DNA from: JBCCQH01 sp039024435
GTDB taxonomy: Bacteria > Bacteroidota > Bacteroidia > J057 > JADKCL01
Reading direction: 5' to 3'
Assembly (NCBI GenBank): GCA_039024435.1
Contig: JBCCQH010000076.1
Coordinates: 1 to 37,159 of the forward strand
Length of the DNA: 37,159 bases
A program made the position numbers and the translations under genes. Shown here one piece after another: positions 33,799 through 37,159 of the stretch. The first letter of the stretch is position 1, and each line of letters begins with the position of its first letter. A model generated the notes under the pieces. That model was not told where the DNA came from. It made no database searches and saw only the letters and a program-made list of their open reading frames with translations.

Positions 33799-34446
33799 TC
33801 AACGCACCAATACCGAAGGCAAATCCGTCACCTGCTCGATCACGTAGGTCGGAGGGGTCGGTCCGGAAAATGTCCGTCCGTGGCTGATCCAGCAAGTGCT
33901 GAGGCCCGCTTCGGCGCCTCCCTGAATGTCGTTGATCGGATCATCCCCGATCATCAGGGTATCTTCCGGAAACTCCACCATGCGCTCCAGCGCCTTTTCG
34001 AATGCCACTGGACTCGGCTTGCTGAAGTTCATCTCCCCGGCAATCGAAACCACATCCTCGGTAAAGTAATTGCGCAACCCGGTCGCTTCCAATTTGAGCC
34101 GCTGCCCAGTGGCCGATCCATTCGTGAGCAGCCCCAAGGTATATTCGCGGCTGAGGCGTTGCAGCAGGGTTTTTACCCCCCGGTACGCGCGCAGCTTGCG
34201 CACCAAGCCGAACCGCATCTCGATCATCAACTCGCGCTGGTTCGATTCCGGAGCAAACATGGCTTGGTACCATTCCAGGAAGGCCTCGCGGTCGCCGTAA
34301 CCCGAGCGGTCGCGGGCCAGCACTTCTTCCAGCATGTCCGAGCGGTCGAGGGTATATTCCCTCAGGCGCTCGGCAAAATGCGCCCGCACTGCCCCATCGC
34401 GGTCCACGAGGGTATTGTCCAGGTCAAAAAGTAAGGCCGTATACAT
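33799..34446 (-). CDS. HAD-superfamily hydrolase, YjjG-like
   Basis: A 215-residue cytoplasmic phosphohydrolase of the haloacid-dehalogenase superfamily. Motif I FDLDNTLVDRD carries nucleophile D8 and acid/base D10, motif II is LTNGSATGQ, motif III Lys lies in MNFSKPSP, and motif IV is MIGDDPINDIQGG. A helical cap (about 15-85) gives it the C1-type form seen in nucleotidases such as YjjG and in phosphoglycolate-phosphatase relatives; the substrate cannot be read from sequence. It starts 28 bases after the RNase D stop. A TAAATTTC box abuts its ATG with TTG 21 bases earlier, hinting at a near-leaderless promoter inside the RNase D tail. Confidence 0.9.
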   Translation of the reverse strand: MYTALLFDLDNTLVDRDGAVRAHFAERLREYTLDRSDMLEEVLARDRSGYGDREAFLEWYQAMFAPESNQRELMIEMRFGLVRKLRAYRGVKTLLQRLSREYTLGLLTNGSATGQRLKLEATGLRNYFTEDVVSIAGEMNFSKPSPVAFEKALERMVEFPEDTLMIGDDPINDIQGGAEAGLSTCWISHGRTFSGPTPPTYVIEQVTDLPSVLVR

Positions 34447-34484
34447 GAAATTTAGGAGGATTGACCGGGAAGGGTCAATTGACC
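34447..34484 (-). promoter_or_regulatory. Promoter-like motif and palindromes before the HAD gene
   Basis: On the minus strand TTG (34478-34476), 21 bases, then TAAATTTC (34454-34447) touching the ATG. The same stretch holds the perfect 12-base palindrome GGTCAATTGACC (34473-34484) across the RNase D stop and TTGACC-N6-GGTCAA (34461-34478). It could be a promoter, an operator, or a weak terminator stem. Confidence 0.3.
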
Positions 34485-35635
34485 AAGGGGTTTTCTGGTT
34501 CCATGAGAATGCTGATGTCCAACTCCATATCTTGAGCGGTGTCCAGCAAGATTTTCCGCTGCCAATCGCGGAAATCGGCCAGGGTCGCCTCGCCGTAGGC
34601 CACGCGCTTGAGGTTGCGCATGCTGAGGATCATGGGATAGATGTCATAGGCTTCTTTGATCTGATCGCGAATCGCCCCCAGCAGTTGGGTTTTTTTGTCC
34701 ACTAGCCGGTAGTAAGCATTCTTGGAAAGTCCCTTGTACATCTCGGCGGCCGGTCCGCGCCGTACCTCGACGGGATCGGTATTTTGCGCCGTCTGAATGG
34801 CGGCGTGGAATTCATTTGCGTAGCGCTTCAAGCGCGGGTTCACGCCCTTGAGATTGGACCATGCCCGGACATTGCGAGGCGGATCCTGCGCCAATTCGAG
34901 CAACTTTGCATTCGGGATGATGTAATAGGCCGGCTTGTCGAGTTGCTGGGCGATCTGGTCGCGCACCGCAAAGATGTGCTTGAGCACGTGGGCTTCCCGG
35001 CGGTTGAGCTTGTTCGCTTTCTGAATTTCAAGGTGAGGATGCTTTTTCTTCCGGTAGCGAATGTCTTCCAGAGCTTTGCACTCCTCAAGCTGCCACTGAA
35101 AGCGCCCGACTTCCCGCAGTTCTCCTTCCATATTTTCCCGCAGTTGGTGCAGAAAAGCCACGTCCAGCGCCGCGTAGTTGAGCATTTTTTCCGTCAGGGG
35201 ACGTTTGTTCCAGTCGGAAACCCGCACCTTCATGTTCTTGCTGATGCCAAAGTGGCGGTCCAGCAGATTGGAAAGCGAAGAACTCTCGTAATTCAGCAAT
35301 TGCGCCGCCTTCTCCGTGTCAAACACATTGCGCGGCGTACGGCCAAACAGATAGTCCATCAAAACAATGTCGCTTTGCGGGCCATGGGACACAATTTCGA
35401 TCTCCAGTGCTTCCATCAGTTCCAGGAAAGGGGCCAGATCACCCACTGAGGTCGGATCCAACAAGAAAATGTTCTCACCGTCACTGATTTGGATCAGGCA
35501 AAGGTGCAGGCCGTAGCGATGCAGATTCCATTCACCTTCAAAGTCTACCCCCAAACGGGAAAAGCTACCCAGATGATCGATCAATTCCAGAAACCGCGTG
35601 CGTTCTTCTACTAATTCGTATTGGAGATTGTCCAC
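34475..35635 (-). CDS. rnd: Ribonuclease D (DEDDy 3'-5' exonuclease with HRDC domain)
   Basis: A 386-residue exonuclease for RNA 3'-end trimming. Exonuclease motifs: VDFEGEWN (D31, E33), SHGPQSDIVLMDYLFG (second Asp), and YAALDVAFLHQL (Tyr and fourth Asp). An HRDC domain follows at about 200-290 (NRREAHVLKHIFAVRDQIAQ, then KPAYYIIPNAKLLELAQ). No ATG lies near the expected N-terminus. The frame is open to 35881, but the extra residues look non-coding, so the GTG at 35635 (MDNLQYELVEERTRF) is chosen. The overall length matches RNase D. It is followed by the HAD gene after 28 bases. Confidence 0.85.
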   Translation of the reverse strand: MDNLQYELVEERTRFLELIDHLGSFSRLGVDFEGEWNLHRYGLHLCLIQISDGENIFLLDPTSVGDLAPFLELMEALEIEIVSHGPQSDIVLMDYLFGRTPRNVFDTEKAAQLLNYESSSLSNLLDRHFGISKNMKVRVSDWNKRPLTEKMLNYAALDVAFLHQLRENMEGELREVGRFQWQLEECKALEDIRYRKKKHPHLEIQKANKLNRREAHVLKHIFAVRDQIAQQLDKPAYYIIPNAKLLELAQDPPRNVRAWSNLKGVNPRLKRYANEFHAAIQTAQNTDPVEVRRGPAAEMYKGLSKNAYYRLVDKKTQLLGAIRDQIKEAYDIYPMILSMRNLKRVAYGEATLADFRDWQRKILLDTAQDMELDISILMEPENPLVN

Positions 35636-35960
35636 TAGATAATACCTGATTTCAATGCTTCTTCTAAAGGTGAATTCCGCCAACCGATGGTAGCTACGGA
35701 AATAGCACCCGCCAATGCTGCAAAAGATAGCAATTCTTTGGGTAAAATGCCCAAAAACGTGGCGGTTCATCGACTTTGTTGCGTGCAGGGGCAAGTGAAA
35801 CCGATCTCGCTCCAAAGACGCTGGGCAAAACCCCCACTTGACAAATTCCAAAAATCCGGTTTTTTTAGCGGTGACTGCCACTGATCGGGATTGGTCCGAA
35901 CTTCTCGGTCATCTGGATGGACATCAATTAGAACCACGGTAACCACCTATCCTCTACGCA
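35636..35960. other. Divergent intergenic region between rnd and the DUF6340-like gene
   Basis: About 325 bases of lower GC with no supported gene. The rnd frame stays open through most of it but without family-like residues. It must hold the divergent promoters, but I found no good TTTG/TAnnTTTG pair and no notable repeat. Confidence 0.45.
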
Positions 35961-37013
35961 ATGAAAAAACATTTACGCCTCTCCCCCGTCCTCATTTTGT
36001 CGCTCGTCCTCGGGCTGGCGGCGGGTTGTTCCACAAGCAACGTGGGCCTACAAGTCCTCGTTCCGGCCCATATCAGTGTCCCCCAAAATGTACAAACCCT
36101 GGCGCTACTCAACCGCTACCGACCGGAGAAGGGCAAGGGCCTGCTCAATGTCCTTGAAGGGGCTGTCAGTGGGGAAAATATCGGGCAGGATCGCCGCAGT
36201 GCCGAAGCGGCGCTCACCGGCCTGACCGATGCCCTCGCCGGTTCGCCCCGCTTCCGCATCACCCGGCCCGGGGAAGAACTCCGAGGCACCGGTCGCGCGG
36301 CTTTTCCGGATCCCCTCCCGCCCGCGGAGGTGCAGCGGATCTGCCAGCAGTACCGTTCCGAGGCAATGGTGACCATCGAAGCCTTTGATTCGGACACCCA
36401 GGTCGAATGCGTCGCCGAGGTCCGGGAGCGCAAAGTCGACGGTGAGGTGCAGCAATTCACGGTCTTCGTCGCCGATAAATCCATTGATGTTACCGTCGGC
36501 TGGCGCATGTACAATGGTTCGACCGGGATCTTACTCGACGAGTTTCGGATGTTTGAAACGGTTCACTTCGGAGCGGAAGGTGGCACTGAGGCGGTCGCCA
36601 TCGGCAATCTGCCCGGCCGCGAACCGGTTACCCGAGAGATCGGAGACGTGACCGGTCGCATGTACTCCGAGCGCATTTCTCCGACCTGGATTCCAGTTAA
36701 CCGCACCTATTACACCAAGGGTTCGGATGCACTCAAGGCGGCCCGCCACCAAGTCCGCTTTGACGACTGGGTCCAGGCCGAAGAGTGGTGGGACAAGGCC
36801 CTCGAAAATCCCGATCCCAAGGTCAAGGGCCGCGCTATGTTCAACAAAGCATTGGCTGCGGAACTGCGGGGTGATCTGTCAACTGCCCTGGAAATGGCCA
36901 CTGAAGCCGGGCGTTCTTACGGCAACAACCGCGCCCGCAGCTACGCGCAGACCCTGCGCCGCCGCCTCACCGAACAAGAAATCCTCGACGAACAGATGCA
37001 AGGCGCGCCTTGA
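35961..37013 (+). CDS. DUF6340-like lipoprotein
   Basis: A 350-residue lipoprotein (LGLAAGC, Cys23). The N-terminal mature stretch LQVLVPAHISVPQNVQTLAL then NRYRP resembles the conserved start of Bacteroidota DUF6340 lipoproteins. Then come VQRICQQYRSEAMVTIEAFD and a beta-rich middle (VDVTVGWRMYNGSTGILLDE-like), and TPR-like helices near the end (ARHQVRFDDWVQAEEWWDKA, then FNKALAAELRGDLSTALEMA). Function is unknown; it is probably periplasmic-facing. The stop TGA (37011-37013) directly abuts the right-hand palindromic element, so the native C-terminus may have been altered by its insertion. Confidence 0.8.
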   Translation: MKKHLRLSPVLILSLVLGLAAGCSTSNVGLQVLVPAHISVPQNVQTLALLNRYRPEKGKGLLNVLEGAVSGENIGQDRRSAEAALTGLTDALAGSPRFRITRPGEELRGTGRAAFPDPLPPAEVQRICQQYRSEAMVTIEAFDSDTQVECVAEVRERKVDGEVQQFTVFVADKSIDVTVGWRMYNGSTGILLDEFRMFETVHFGAEGGTEAVAIGNLPGREPVTREIGDVTGRMYSERISPTWIPVNRTYYTKGSDALKAARHQVRFDDWVQAEEWWDKALENPDPKVKGRAMFNKALAAELRGDLSTALEMATEAGRSYGNNRARSYAQTLRRRLTEQEILDEQMQGAP

Positions 37014-37159
37014 GAGGCTGTTTAAATTTAATCCTGTGATTTTGCTATGGCATCTTTTTCCGCCTCTCTTCAGCTATTTTCTCGCCCATAGCTTTGGCTA
37101 TGGACTCCAAAATGAGCTTTGAGAGACAAAAAAATCTGCGATAGCAAATTTCACAAACC
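37013..37159. repeat. Right copy of the dispersed palindromic element
   Basis: 37013-37099 is the exact reverse complement of 1-87. Beyond it the element folds back on itself: CCATAGC-TTTG-GCTATGG (37086-37103) is the centre. The outer arms match imperfectly, for example TGTGATTTTGCTATGGCATC (37034-37053) against the reverse complement of the last 40 bases (TGTGAAATTTGCTATCGCAG). Symmetry predicts an element of about 160 bases ending roughly 17 bases past the window. It starts immediately after the DUF6340-like stop. A MITE-like or REP-like hairpin element is the best reading. Confidence 0.85.

Noticed and set aside
33296..33895. 200-codon N-terminal extension of hemE
   Set aside because: The HemE family begins at the ATG at 33295, which is preceded by a -7 box; the extension overlaps the HAD gene's 3' end.
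35636..35881. N-terminal extension of the RNase D frame
   Set aside because: The extra 82 residues show no family similarity or signal, and the DNA composition is intergenic-like; the GTG at 35635 gives the normal length.

Overview
The window is chromosomal DNA of a Bacteroidota bacterium, most likely a Saprospiria/Lewinella-like or related environmental lineage. This rests on protein-family content: a short RpoD-type sigma factor without region 1.1, DUF5723-type barrel and DUF6340-type lipoproteins, DUF4369-TlpA, a DUF4157 protein, and a CrtI/CrtD/CruF/CrtZ carotenoid set. It also rests on promoters that look like TTTG-N20-TAnnTTTG rather than the E. coli type. The DNA is GC-rich and densely coded. 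Taxonomy is inference from memory of these families.

Layout. 1-87: half of a dispersed palindromic element whose inverted copy closes the window at 37013-37159. 270-2156 (+): TPR histidine kinase. 2141-7726 (-): six-gene carotenoid operon crtI-crtB-idi-crtD-cruF-crtZ. 8029-8448 (-): MORN-repeat secreted protein. 8569-11917 (-): three overlapping genes, namely a membrane-only half of a spermidine-synthase-like protein, a thioredoxin-fold lipoprotein lacking one active-site Cys, and a full membrane plus spermidine-synthase fusion. 12013-15525 (+): molybdenum-cofactor genes moeA, a mobA-moaD fusion, moaE and moaA. 15744-16421 (+): OmpR-type response regulator without a partner kinase. 16574-21170 (+): VIT/vWA/DUF2135-like exported protein and two multi-pass membrane proteins. 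21182-22897 (+): gamma-glutamyltransferase lipoprotein. 23123-24613 (-): DUF4157 zincin-motif protein with a Cys/His C-terminal domain. 25018-25878 (-): sigma factor. 26008-26727 (-): NUDIX-winged-helix regulator. 27196-30622 (+): large lipoprotein plus outer-membrane barrel. 30772-33295 (-): hemE and a PhoX-like lipoprotein. 33799-35635 (-): HAD hydrolase and RNase D. 35961-37013 (+): DUF6340-like lipoprotein.

How the genes work together. The carotenoid operon supplies IPP/DMAPP balance (idi), phytoene synthesis (crtB), desaturation to lycopene (crtI), 1-hydration (cruF), 3,4-desaturation of the hydroxylated end (crtD) and beta-ring hydroxylation (crtZ). That set predicts a saproxanthin/myxol-like monocyclic carotenoid, but no lycopene cyclase lies in the window. 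The moa/moe genes cover GTP to precursor (moaA), molybdopterin synthase (moaE plus the fused moaD), metal insertion (moeA) and nucleotide attachment (mobA). moaC and mog/moaB must be elsewhere.

The most unusual items are the mobA-moaD fusion, the DUF4157 protein with a putative cysteine-hydrolase-like C-terminus and no injection-system genes nearby, the three-gene operon with a duplicated membrane half and a monothiol TlpA protein, the PhoX-like protein with an altered metal motif, and several intergenic palindromic elements. No tRNA, rRNA, CRISPR array, phage or complete insertion sequence was seen.
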